Shown here one piece after another: positions 6,289-10,667 of a DNA stretch of 10,667 bases. The position numbers were made by a program, and so were the translations under genes. This stretch comes from Elusimicrobiota bacterium (lineage in GTDB: Bacteria > Elusimicrobiota > Endomicrobiia > Endomicrobiales > Endomicrobiaceae), in the NCBI GenBank assembly GCA_031256695.1, contig JAIRQB010000144.1, positions 1 through 10,667 of the forward strand, written 5' to 3'. The notes under the pieces were generated by a model. The model was not told the DNA's origin. It ran no database searches and was given only the letters and a program-made list of their open reading frames with translations. How positions within the stretch are numbered: the stretch's first letter is position 1; every line of letters starts with the position of its first letter.

Positions 6289-6470
6289 AGCGTGAATTGG
6301 CTTTGAGGCGGTATGTGTATCCTAAAAGGGTAGAAAGGAAGCAGATGCCTTTAGAGGATGCGGAGTATGAGATAAGGGTAATGCAAGAGATTTTAGTTGA
6401 CTATATGGCGCTCAAAGACAAGATGACGGCGGCAGAATTGAAAGAGGACAGGAGAGCATTATGCCAATAG
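6252..6470 (+). CDS. Small conserved phage protein (YPKRV type)
   Basis: 72 aa, ATG with a strong AAGGAGG 4 nt upstream. The stretch LKRELALRRYVYPKRVERKQ then MPLEDAEYEIRVMQEIL (12-48) follows a pattern seen in many small prophage proteins: 'L-x-x-E-x-x-(L/M)-R-x-x-x-YP-x-x-V-x-x-x-x-(M/L)-x-x-x-x-A-x-x-E-(I/L)-x-x-(M/F)-x-x-(I/A)-L'. It is charged and helical, with no membrane segment. The pattern occurs in early regions of many temperate phages, but I know of no established function. Its end overlaps the next small gene by 10 nt, showing tight coupling. Confidence 0.75.
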   Translation: MGICIDNKICVLKRELALRRYVYPKRVERKQMPLEDAEYEIRVMQEILVDYMALKDKMTAAELKEDRRALCQ

Positions 6471-6592
6471 AGAGCATAGAGATTACGGCTCAGCATTATA
6501 AGAACAAGAAATTCCGCAAGGCAATATTTTTGATAGTTTTAAGCGGGGCAATAGGATTTTGCATTGGTTTTTTGTTGGGGATTTTGAGGTAG
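6461..6592 (+). CDS. 43-aa single-pass membrane peptide
   Basis: ATG with AGGAGAG about 6 nt upstream, overlapping the 3' end of the 6252 gene by 10 nt. After a polar, basic N-terminus (residues 1-20, IEITAQHYKNKKFRK) residues 21-42 are an uninterrupted hydrophobic helix with a GxxxG-like spacing (IFLIVLSGAIGFCIGFLLGI), ending in R43 and TAG. The basic side lies N-terminal, suggesting the N-terminus stays inside the cell. Such peptides in early regions include superinfection-exclusion and host-takeover factors, but no family is recognised here. A well-placed ribosome site and a clean helix support a real gene. Confidence 0.6.
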   Translation: MPIESIEITAQHYKNKKFRKAIFLIVLSGAIGFCIGFLLGILR

Positions 6593-6633
6593 AGTGAGTA
6601 AATTAAGCGCGCTGTCAGCGGCGGGGGTGAGTT

Positions 6634-7026
6634 ATGCGTAAGAAGAGGGTTTATATAGCGGGCGCTATCAGCGGCGATAAGAACTTTAAAATAAAGTTTG
6701 GCATAGCCGAGAGAGAATTAAGAGAGGCGGGGCATATAGTATTAAACCCCGCCTCATTGCCGCAGGCAGTAAAAGGCAAGACATACAGGCAATATATAGA
6801 TGACAGTCACAAGATGCTGATAAAGGCAGACGCTATTTTTATGTTGCCGGGCTGGCAGACTTCGCGCGGCGCTTGTTTAGAGTTTTTATACGGATGGATA
6901 TGCGGATTAGAGATTTTAGAAGTAAATAGAGACGGCGTCATACAAGAGGCAAAAAGAGGGGCGACATACTTTAAATCTTACACAGGGGTATTTTCTTCGC
7001 GGGGTTTATATGTTTATAAAGGATAA
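6634..7026 (+). CDS. DUF4406-like protein (nucleoside deoxyribosyltransferase fold)
   Basis: 130 aa, ATG with GGGGGTGAG 5 nt upstream. The start RVYIAGAISG (5-14), the Asn-Pro-Ala turn (38-40, L-N-P-A) and the signature LPGWQTSRGACLE (71-83) match DUF4406-type phage proteins, which resemble nucleoside 2-deoxyribosyltransferases. The 'PGW-x-x-S-x-GA-x-x-E' block with the Glu at 83 corresponds to the nucleophile region in that fold. Substrate is unproven; a role in nucleotide salvage or modification during phage replication is plausible. It ends overlapping the start of the 7010 gene by 17 nt. The C-terminal 30 residues beyond the core are not familiar. Confidence 0.75.
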   Translation: MRKKRVYIAGAISGDKNFKIKFGIAERELREAGHIVLNPASLPQAVKGKTYRQYIDDSHKMLIKADAIFMLPGWQTSRGACLEFLYGWICGLEILEVNRDGVIQEAKRGATYFKSYTGVFSSRGLYVYKG

Positions 7027-7255
7027 GAATATAGACATTAGGCTTATAATGAGTTTGCCGCAGAGGCGGGAGTATGCGGAGTGGTATTTAAAGAATAACA
7101 AGGAGTTTATGTTATATAACAGGACAGAGCAGGTGATGATATTTTTGAAATATCATTATGGATATGGGCAGAGGCGGATAGTAAAAAAGATGCGTATTTC
7201 GCAATACTCTGTTAGGAAATTTTTCAATAAGATGAAAGAGCGGGACAGGTTTTAG
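7010..7255 (+). CDS. Small helix-turn-helix protein
   Basis: 81 aa; its start overlaps the end of the DUF4406-like gene by 17 nt. The ribosome site is weak (CGGGG at 6-10 nt), and an alternative start is the ATG at 7049. Residues 45-75 (FLKYHYGYGQRRIVKKMRIS then QYSVRKFFNKM) look like a sigma-region-4 or resolvase-type helix-turn-helix: a helix, a G-Y-G turn, 'RRIVKKM-x-I-S', then a recognition helix. The protein is very basic (many Arg/Lys), consistent with nucleic-acid binding. It could control early-to-late switching or help the helicase that follows 14 nt later. Coding is likely; function is inference. Confidence 0.6.
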   Translation: MFIKDKNIDIRLIMSLPQRREYAEWYLKNNKEFMLYNRTEQVMIFLKYHYGYGQRRIVKKMRISQYSVRKFFNKMKERDRF

Positions 7256-7269
7256 AAAGGGGAAAAGCG

Positions 7270-8967
7270 GTGTTAGAGAGCAATTTTTACAATTTTATAG
7301 TGATGTTTAGCGCGGGCTTAGCGCAGCGGCATATAGAGGCGGGCTTGCCGATGTGTCAGACGCGTTATTCGTATATATGCGCTTTAAATGCGGACGATAA
7401 ATTCAGCGAATTTATATACAAGATACCGCTGTCAAAAGAGGAAGTAGAGGCGGCAGAAAGAGAGTTAGACAAATCTTTTGAAAATTTCTTTTACGGAATG
7501 GAGACAGAGGCGAAGCGGAAATTTGTCAAAGATATGAAGGCAACAAAGAATATAACAGAGCGGGCGCACAAGATAATATACAGCGAGGCGAGTTTTGAAT
7601 TGTATCAAGAGGCATATGAAGAGGCAATGATAGGGATAAAGAAGCGCAATAATAAGTTAGCGGCATACTTTTTGGGCGACAATAGGTTTAACAATTTAGA
7701 AAACATATTGAAGTATTGCCGCGCTGTAGAGAAATTGCTTTACAATGCCGACAGGCGCGTATTAGAAAACAGCATAATAAAACTTACCAGTTGGCTGCAG
7801 TGGTTTAGGAGTCAATTTATAGGGACATCTTCGGGCAAATTGATAGATGCGAGCGCGCTGATATTTTTTAGCGCGATAGGCGGCACGGGCAAGAGCGAAC
7901 TTTTGAGGGCATTTAAAGGCGCTTGCGAGGATTTAGAGATTACGGCAGAGAACTTTACAGCGCAAGGTTTGACGGGGCGTTGGACGCCCAGCATAATAAA
8001 GGGGGTAGATGTTGCGGTAGTAGAGGATGCGGATTTGACGGCGCGCATAGGCAATGATGTAAATGTAGACAAATTGAATGCCATTATAGACCGCGGCAAA
8101 ATAGACTTTGAGCAGAAGAACAAGCAGAAGGAAATAATACAGACAAAACTGACAGTGATAGCCTCAACGAATAATAGATTTGTAAATCGCAGGTTTAGCG
8201 TAATACCTTTGGCGGAGCGCGAGGTAAGCGATGATATGAAAGCGCCTTCGCCTGAGGAATTGAGAGAGGCTTGGTATGACGCTATATATTTTTGTCCTGA
8301 CCACAACACAACTTTTGTGGGGGTAAAGAAAATGAATCAGAGAGCGCCTGGCAGTTTAAGCGAGGATATGTTAAAAATCTATGACATATTTGAGCATTTA
8401 GACAACATAGAGCCTGTAAAGAGCGTGCGTGGGATAATTAGGGGAGTAATAGACAGGGACAAAGAGACGCCGAGGCGGCGGGAATTTATATTGCAGCATA
8501 TAAGGGAATTGATAAAGTTAGGAGTATTTGAGAAAGAAAGTCCTGAGAGCAATGGGGCGCTTTTAGTTAGCAAAGTGCGGTTGATTAGCCGTCCGAAGTT
8601 TCAAAGGTATATAGGGGCATATGAGGAGAGTTGCGATGAGAGCCAGAGTTGCGAGCATATAATATTTAAGCATTACATAAAGAATATGACATTAAACGGG
8701 GATATAAAGTTAAAGAATATAGAAGAAAACATAAAGACGATAGAGAACAGATTTGAGGGGACGAAAGACAAGGGGATTTTAGAGAAGAAAGAGAAGAGAT
8801 TAAATGAATTAGAGGAAGAGAGGATAAAAGTTAAACAAGAGATAGAGAGGCAGAAGGAATTAAGGGAAGTAATAGAGTTAGCGAAACGCTATGAAGAGGA
8901 GCAAAGGCTTGCCGCCGATGGAAGCGGCAATCAAGCAGAAGGCGATGAGAAACCGGACACGTCTTAG
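7270..8967 (+). CDS. SF3 / VapE-type replicative helicase
   Basis: 565 aa with a GTG start, preceded by AAAGGGG about 8 nt upstream and 14 nt after the HTH gene. It carries a superfamily 3-like ATPase core: Walker A GGTGKS at 204-209, Walker B VDVAVVED at 246-253, and sensor 1 LTVIASTNN at 294-302, followed by an Arg pair (307-308, NRRFSVIPL) as a likely arginine finger. This order and spacing match phage and plasmid replicative helicases, including the virulence-associated E and P4-like groups. I see no primase (TOPRIM or archaeo-eukaryotic) motif in the first 200 residues, so priming would come from another protein. From about 473 a long charged region rich in Glu, Lys and Arg forms a coiled coil, ending in an acidic tail. 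It is the last early gene and lies upstream of the origin-like region. Confidence 0.85.
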   Translation: MLESNFYNFIVMFSAGLAQRHIEAGLPMCQTRYSYICALNADDKFSEFIYKIPLSKEEVEAAERELDKSFENFFYGMETEAKRKFVKDMKATKNITERAHKIIYSEASFELYQEAYEEAMIGIKKRNNKLAAYFLGDNRFNNLENILKYCRAVEKLLYNADRRVLENSIIKLTSWLQWFRSQFIGTSSGKLIDASALIFFSAIGGTGKSELLRAFKGACEDLEITAENFTAQGLTGRWTPSIIKGVDVAVVEDADLTARIGNDVNVDKLNAIIDRGKIDFEQKNKQKEIIQTKLTVIASTNNRFVNRRFSVIPLAEREVSDDMKAPSPEELREAWYDAIYFCPDHNTTFVGVKKMNQRAPGSLSEDMLKIYDIFEHLDNIEPVKSVRGIIRGVIDRDKETPRRREFILQHIRELIKLGVFEKESPESNGALLVSKVRLISRPKFQRYIGAYEESCDESQSCEHIIFKHYIKNMTLNGDIKLKNIEENIKTIENRFEGTKDKGILEKKEKRLNELEEERIKVKQEIERQKELREVIELAKRYEEEQRLAADGSGNQAEGDEKPDTS

Positions 8968-9029
8968 GGGCAAAAGCGGGTGGTATGGCGTCCATCAGAA
9001 CGCATTCGGCAAAAGACGCGTTCCCCTGG
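8968..9029. other. Short spacer after the helicase gene
   Basis: Non-coding spacer containing AACGC/GCGTT arms near 9000-9022, ending at the first palindromic repeat. Nothing else is seen here. Confidence 0.4.
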
Positions 9030-9068
9030 TGTCACTCCCGCGAAAGCGGGAGTCCATTTTCACTAAAA
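9030..9068 (+). repeat. Dispersed GTCAC palindromic repeat, copy A
   Basis: 39 nt beginning TGTCACTCCCGCGAAAGCGG and ending CATTTTCACTAAAA, with CTCCCGC/GCGGGAG arms around GAAA. Identical to the copy at 9127-9165. Such GTCA-x-CCCGC...GCGGG-x-TCC palindromes are common dispersed non-coding repeats in some bacterial genomes. Confidence 0.9.
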
Positions 9069-9082
9069 AAAGACGTTTTCAT

Positions 9083-9106
9083 ATTTTGCCTTTGCCGTTA
9101 ACTGAA
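9083..9106 (+). repeat. 24-nt direct repeat, copy 1
   Basis: The 24 nt from ATTTTGCCTTTGCC to GTTAACTGAA recur exactly at 10395-10418. In the second place they follow a GTCAT palindrome directly, suggesting the two repeats form one composite module. Confidence 0.85.
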
Positions 9107-9126
9107 ACGTCGGCAACTCCCCAGTG

Positions 9127-9165
9127 TGTCACTCCCGCGAAAGCGGGAGTCCATTTTCACTAAAA
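9127..9165 (+). repeat. Dispersed GTCAC palindromic repeat, copy B
   Basis: Exact 39-nt copy of 9030-9068. The gap between the copies is 58 nt and contains the 24-nt repeat at 9083. Confidence 0.9.
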
Positions 9166-9174
9166 CATCGGCAA

Positions 9175-9199
9175 GCCGGGACCAAGTATTAAACTCGGC
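9175..9199 (+). repeat. 25-nt GCCGAC-type palindrome, degenerate copy
   Basis: GCCGGG-ACCAAGTATTAAA-CTCGGC; same length and centre as 381-405, with altered arms. The flanking CCGAAACTTTT at about 9225 also recurs after the copy at 10052. Confidence 0.6.
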
Positions 9200-9254
9200 A
9201 AGCCAACGAACTCGGCAGCCGACTCCGAAACTTTTCACTTTTCATCATTAAAGC

Positions 9255-9301
9255 AACAGGCTATCTTTGTCTATACAGGCAAAGAGAGCCTGTTTTTTTT
9301 A
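9255..9301 (+). terminator. Intrinsic terminator after the early operon
   Basis: AACAGGCTATCTTTG (9255-9269) pairs with 9280-9294 over 15 bp with one mismatch, a 10-nt loop and a run of eight T. It would end rightward transcripts from the helicase operon. Confidence 0.9.
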
Positions 9302-9307
9302 TTTTCG

Positions 9308-9350
9308 GGCAAAATTTAGGCGGCATAAAACCTAATTTTTGCCTTTTTTT
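9308..9350 (+). terminator. Second intrinsic terminator
   Basis: GGCAAAATTTAGG (9308-9320) pairs with CCTAATTTTTGCC (9331-9343) with one mismatch, followed by seven T. It backs up the terminator ahead of it. Confidence 0.8.
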
Positions 9351-9356
9351 ATGCCT

Positions 9357-9380
9357 TTTCCCCGCTCCCCGTTTAAAAAA
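9357..9380 (+). repeat. TTTCCCCGCTCCCC direct repeat, copy 1
   Basis: 24 nt beginning TTTCCCCGCTCCCCG and ending TTTAAAAAA, repeated exactly at 9525-9548. The core TTCCCCGCTCCCC also occurs inverted at 9638-9650. Each copy follows or lies near a hairpin. Confidence 0.85.
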
Positions 9381-9386
9381 AGATTT

Positions 9387-9423
9387 CAAAAAGCCTTTTC
9401 GCCCATTCGGGCGAGGCTTTTTG
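9387..9423 (+). terminator. Hairpin CAAAAAGCCT/AGGCTTTTTG, terminator-like
   Basis: 10 bp perfect outer stem (9387-9396 with 9414-9423), an inner CGCCC/GGGCG stem with a TTT bulge and a 4-nt loop. The T-rich arm could act as a terminator; the tail after it is short. Confidence 0.55.
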
Positions 9424-9433
9424 AGTTTAGATG

Positions 9434-9495
9434 TGCGGGCTACTCCGCCCGCAGTTTATATCCCACCCCTATCCCCGCCCTTTAAAAAGGGCGGG
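9434..9495. repeat. Two G+C-rich hairpins
   Basis: TGCGGGC/GCCCGCA (9434-9440 with 9447-9453) and CCCGCCCTTT/AAAGGGCGGG (9474-9483 with 9486-9495). Neither has a T-run directly after it. Role unknown. Confidence 0.6.
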
Positions 9496-9524
9496 CGAAG
9501 GCGTTTCTTTCGTTTTTTTATCTA

Positions 9525-9548
9525 TTTCCCCGCTCCCCGTTTAAAAAA
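9525..9548 (+). repeat. TTTCCCCGCTCCCC direct repeat, copy 2
   Basis: Exact 24-nt copy of 9357-9380; a shorter inverted copy of the core lies at 9638-9650 next to the origin-like region. Confidence 0.85.
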
Positions 9549-9591
9549 GCGGAAAAAATCTAAATAGAAGCGAGACTTAAAAGCAAAAGCA

Positions 9592-9890
9592 TTGTTAGTA
9601 TTTTGTTATTTTTCTGTTATCTGCCGCTGTTAAAAGAGGGGAGCGGGGAAGGCTAACATAAAATTGTTGATAACTTGGGCAAAATTGTGGATAAGTGTGA
9701 AAAAAGTTGTTAGTTTTGTTATGCGCTAACAAAAAACTAACAAGGCGTGCGCGGGAAGTTTTCTTTATTTATCAATACTTTTTCTTATATTACTTTCAAG
9801 AATGTTATCTTTGTTAGGTTTTTGCAACTTTATTGAAAAAATAAAAAATAGAAAATAGAAAGAGTTGCAAAAAACTAACAAAACTAACAA
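9592..9890. other. Candidate replication origin (TTGTTAG iterons, DnaA-box-like sites)
   Basis: About 300 bp of A+T-rich, gene-free DNA with seven exact TTGTTAG/CTAACAA boxes (forward at 9592, 9707 and 9811; reverse at 9726, 9737, 9875 and 9884). TGTGGATAA at 9686-9694 is an exact DnaA-box match (reverse of TTATCCACA), and TGTTGATAA at 9665-9673 differs by one base and lies 21 bp away. Two large inverted repeats are built from the boxes: 9707-9721 with 9727-9743, and 9811-9829 with 9863-9881 (19 nt, one mismatch). The helicase gene lies upstream. Together these fit a phage or plasmid origin; no initiator gene is identified apart from the helicase. Confidence 0.5.
9665..9694 (-). promoter_or_regulatory. 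Pair of DnaA-box-like sites
   Basis: TGTTGATAA (9665-9673) and TGTGGATAA (9686-9694), same orientation, 21 bp apart (two helical turns). The second is the exact complement of TTATCCACA. Confidence 0.5.
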
Positions 9891-9902
9891 AAAAGGTAAT
9901 TG

Positions 9903-9930
9903 AGTTGCCTTACATACTGTTTTGCAACTC
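9903..9930 (+). repeat. 28-nt repeat with GAGTTGC/GCAACTC ends, copy 1
   Basis: Exact copy at 10323-10350, with GAGTTGC...GCAACTC arms in this copy (9902-9930). A related palindrome GAGTTGCC...GGCAACTC lies at about 10293-10321. Confidence 0.85.
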
Positions 9931-9933
9931 TGT

Positions 9934-10025
9934 TAAAAGTTAAGAGTTAAAAGTTAAAAGTTAATTGAGTAATTTGGCAGCGTTTTACGCTGCCAAACAA
10001 CTCTTTAGTAATTTGGCGGCGCATT
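9934..10025. repeat. GTTAAAA runs and the TTTGGCAGCG hairpin
   Basis: Several overlapping AGTTAAAA units (9934-9963) are followed by an 11-bp hairpin TTTGGCAGCGT/ACGCTGCCAAA (9973-9983 with 9987-9997, loop TTT). AGTAATTTGGC recurs at 9969 and 10007. The TTAACTTTT runs come back in reverse at about 10090-10110. Confidence 0.6.
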
Positions 10026-10076
10026 GCCGACTTTACTTCTTGTTGTCGGCTGCCGACTTTGATACTTGGTGTCGGC
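10026..10076 (-). repeat. Tandem pair of 25-nt GCCGAC palindromes
   Basis: 10026-10050 and 10052-10076 both have GCCGAC/GTCGGC ends around 13 nt. In reverse they resemble 381-405: the loop of the second reads ACCAAGTATCAAA against ATCAAGTATTAAA. Confidence 0.8.
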
Positions 10077-10095
10077 TGCGCCGATACCGAAACTT

Positions 10096-10302
10096 TTAAC
10101 TTTTAACTTTCAATTTTTTAATAAAAACAACACAGCAAAACCTACACAAAACCAACACACCTGCAAAGACTGCAAAAAGCAGAGATTTCTCGTCGGTAAA
10201 ACGCTCAAAAAGAAGCGCCGCAAAAAAACAAAAAATGCCCAAAAACTCCCGAGTTTCTTTCTTATATATAGAGAGAGAGTTAAAAGTGAATTGAGTTGCC
10301 AT
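10096..10302 (-). CDS. Possible small membrane protein, uncertain
   Basis: 68 aa on the minus strand. Residues about 20-32 (FLGIFCFFAALLF) and 41-62 (LLFAVFAGVLVLCRFCCVVF) are hydrophobic, separated by ERFTDEKS and followed by a basic end KKLKVKS. That layout is typical of a two-helix membrane protein. Against it: there is no clear ribosome site before the ATG, the area is full of repeats, and both ends lie in repeat sequence. It could be a remnant or a chance frame. Confidence 0.3.
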   Translation of the reverse strand: MATQFTFNSLSIYKKETREFLGIFCFFAALLFERFTDEKSLLFAVFAGVLVLCRFCCVVFIKKLKVKS

Positions 10303-10322
10303 CTGTATTTGAGGGCAACTCC

Positions 10323-10350
10323 AGTTGCCTTACATACTGTTTTGCAACTC
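10323..10350 (+). repeat. 28-nt repeat, copy 2
   Basis: Exact copy of 9903-9930, directly after the related GAGTTGCC...GGCAACTC palindrome at 10293-10321. Confidence 0.85.
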
Positions 10351-10365
10351 GGCGTCAGCCTTCAG

Positions 10366-10418
10366 TGTTGTCATACCGCTGAAAAGCGGTATCCATTTTG
10401 CCTTTGCCGTTAACTGAA
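10366..10418 (+). repeat. Composite repeat: GTCAT palindrome plus 24-nt module
   Basis: GTCATACCGCT-GAAA-AGCGGTATCC is a variant of the 9030 palindrome with compensating arm changes (TACCGCT/AGCGGTA). It runs directly into the 24-nt module shared with 9083-9106 (10395-10418). Confidence 0.75.
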
Positions 10419-10550
10419 GCGCCGCCGCAATCCATTTTATTTCAAACGATACTTAAGAGTTAATGAAATCGGCAAAATCGTCAAAAGCGTCAAGAACAGG
10501 ATAAAAAACAGGGCATATTTTTAACATTAGAAAAGAGGCGGGAGCGCAAA
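10419..10550. other. Region upstream of the packaging gene
   Basis: Non-coding; a short partial repeat (CCGCAATCCATTTTA near 10425) and otherwise nothing recognisable. A promoter for the following operon is expected but no clear one is visible. Confidence 0.35.
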
Positions 10551-10667
10551 ATGAAAAAAGACAAAAGGGCGAAAGGAGCGGGCAGCAAGGCTACGCAATT
10601 TAAGCGTGGTCAAAGCGGAAATCCTAATGGGCGTCCTAAACTGCCGCAAGAATACAAGACATTTCAG
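10551..10667 (+). CDS. DUF5681-type phage protein, 5' part only
   Basis: The ATG has GGCGGGAG about 7 nt upstream; 39 codons are present and the frame runs off the window end. A basic start rich in Lys and Gly leads into FKRGQSGNPNGRPKLP (17-32), the signature of DUF5681 ('F-x-x-G-x-SGNP-x-GRP'). This short domain is found in phage and prophage proteins close to, or fused with, small terminase-like packaging proteins. It would start the packaging operon after the origin-like region. Family call good; packaging role inferred from usual context. Confidence 0.8.
   Translation, partial: MKKDKRAKGAGSKATQFKRGQSGNPNGRPKLPQEYKTFQ

Noticed and set aside
8891..9163. 90-aa frame overlapping the end of the helicase
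   Set aside because: It runs in another frame through the helicase tail and then through both palindromic repeats; the SLPRKRES-type stretch is a typical false translation of such repeats.
10066..10413. 115-aa rightward frame
   Set aside because: It spans several non-coding repeats and low-complexity A-rich DNA; composition is unlike the phage genes.
1..10667. tRNA or rRNA genes and att sites
   Set aside because: No tRNA-like cloverleaf or conserved GGTTCGAAT-type arm was seen, and no matching direct repeats flank the element inside this window.

Overview
The window looks like about 10.7 kb of a temperate phage (prophage or phage-plasmid) in an A+T-rich bacterium. Most genes have ordinary Shine-Dalgarno sites such as AAGGAGG. 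The intergenic DNA is full of short palindromic dispersed repeats, for example GTCAC-TCCCGC-GAAA-GCGGGA-GTCC. I cannot place the host with confidence. Elusimicrobiota-type genomes are a guess from the repeat style only. No integrase, portal, major capsid or large terminase gene lies in the window.

Layout: (1) 1-463 is non-coding and hairpin-rich, ending in an 86-nt nested hairpin just before the tail genes. (2) 464-4915 is a rightward late operon: a baseplate/tail-hub-like protein, a tail fibre with two GDG modules, an M15-type zinc peptidase (endolysin) and a 387-aa protein with features of phage internal virion/polyvalent proteins. (3) 4902-5164, between two convergent stop codons, holds three tandem copies of a long structured hairpin unit. 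Base differences between copies keep the stems paired when read as leftward RNA. (4) 5162-5838 is a leftward immunity operon: an XRE/Cro-CI-like repressor followed by a lone HicB-like protein. (5) 5855-5893 is an operator/promoter switch with repeated GACAA boxes, followed by a structured rightward leader that ends in a strong intrinsic terminator at 6121-6164. (6) 6252-8967 is the rightward early operon: a small conserved phage protein, a 43-aa membrane peptide, a DUF4406-like protein, a small HTH protein and an SF3/VapE-type replicative helicase. (7) 8968-10550 is about 1.6 kb that is mostly or entirely non-coding. It holds intrinsic terminators, a candidate replication origin (seven TTGTTAG boxes, two DnaA-box-like sites, large inverted repeats) and several families of dispersed palindromes. 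(8) 10551 to the end is the 5' part of a DUF5681-type gene, which often sits at the start of a terminase/packaging operon.

Together: the repressor at 5446-5838 probably controls divergent transcription. Rightward transcription passes an attenuator-like leader into the early operon, which ends with the helicase. The helicase may act at the origin-like region downstream. Packaging and structural genes then start at 10551, and in a circular or wrapped genome they would lead back to the tail and lysis genes at the left. The most unusual parts are the three-unit structured array at 4902-5164, the structured leader at 5930-6164 and the repeat-dense origin-like region at 9590-9890.
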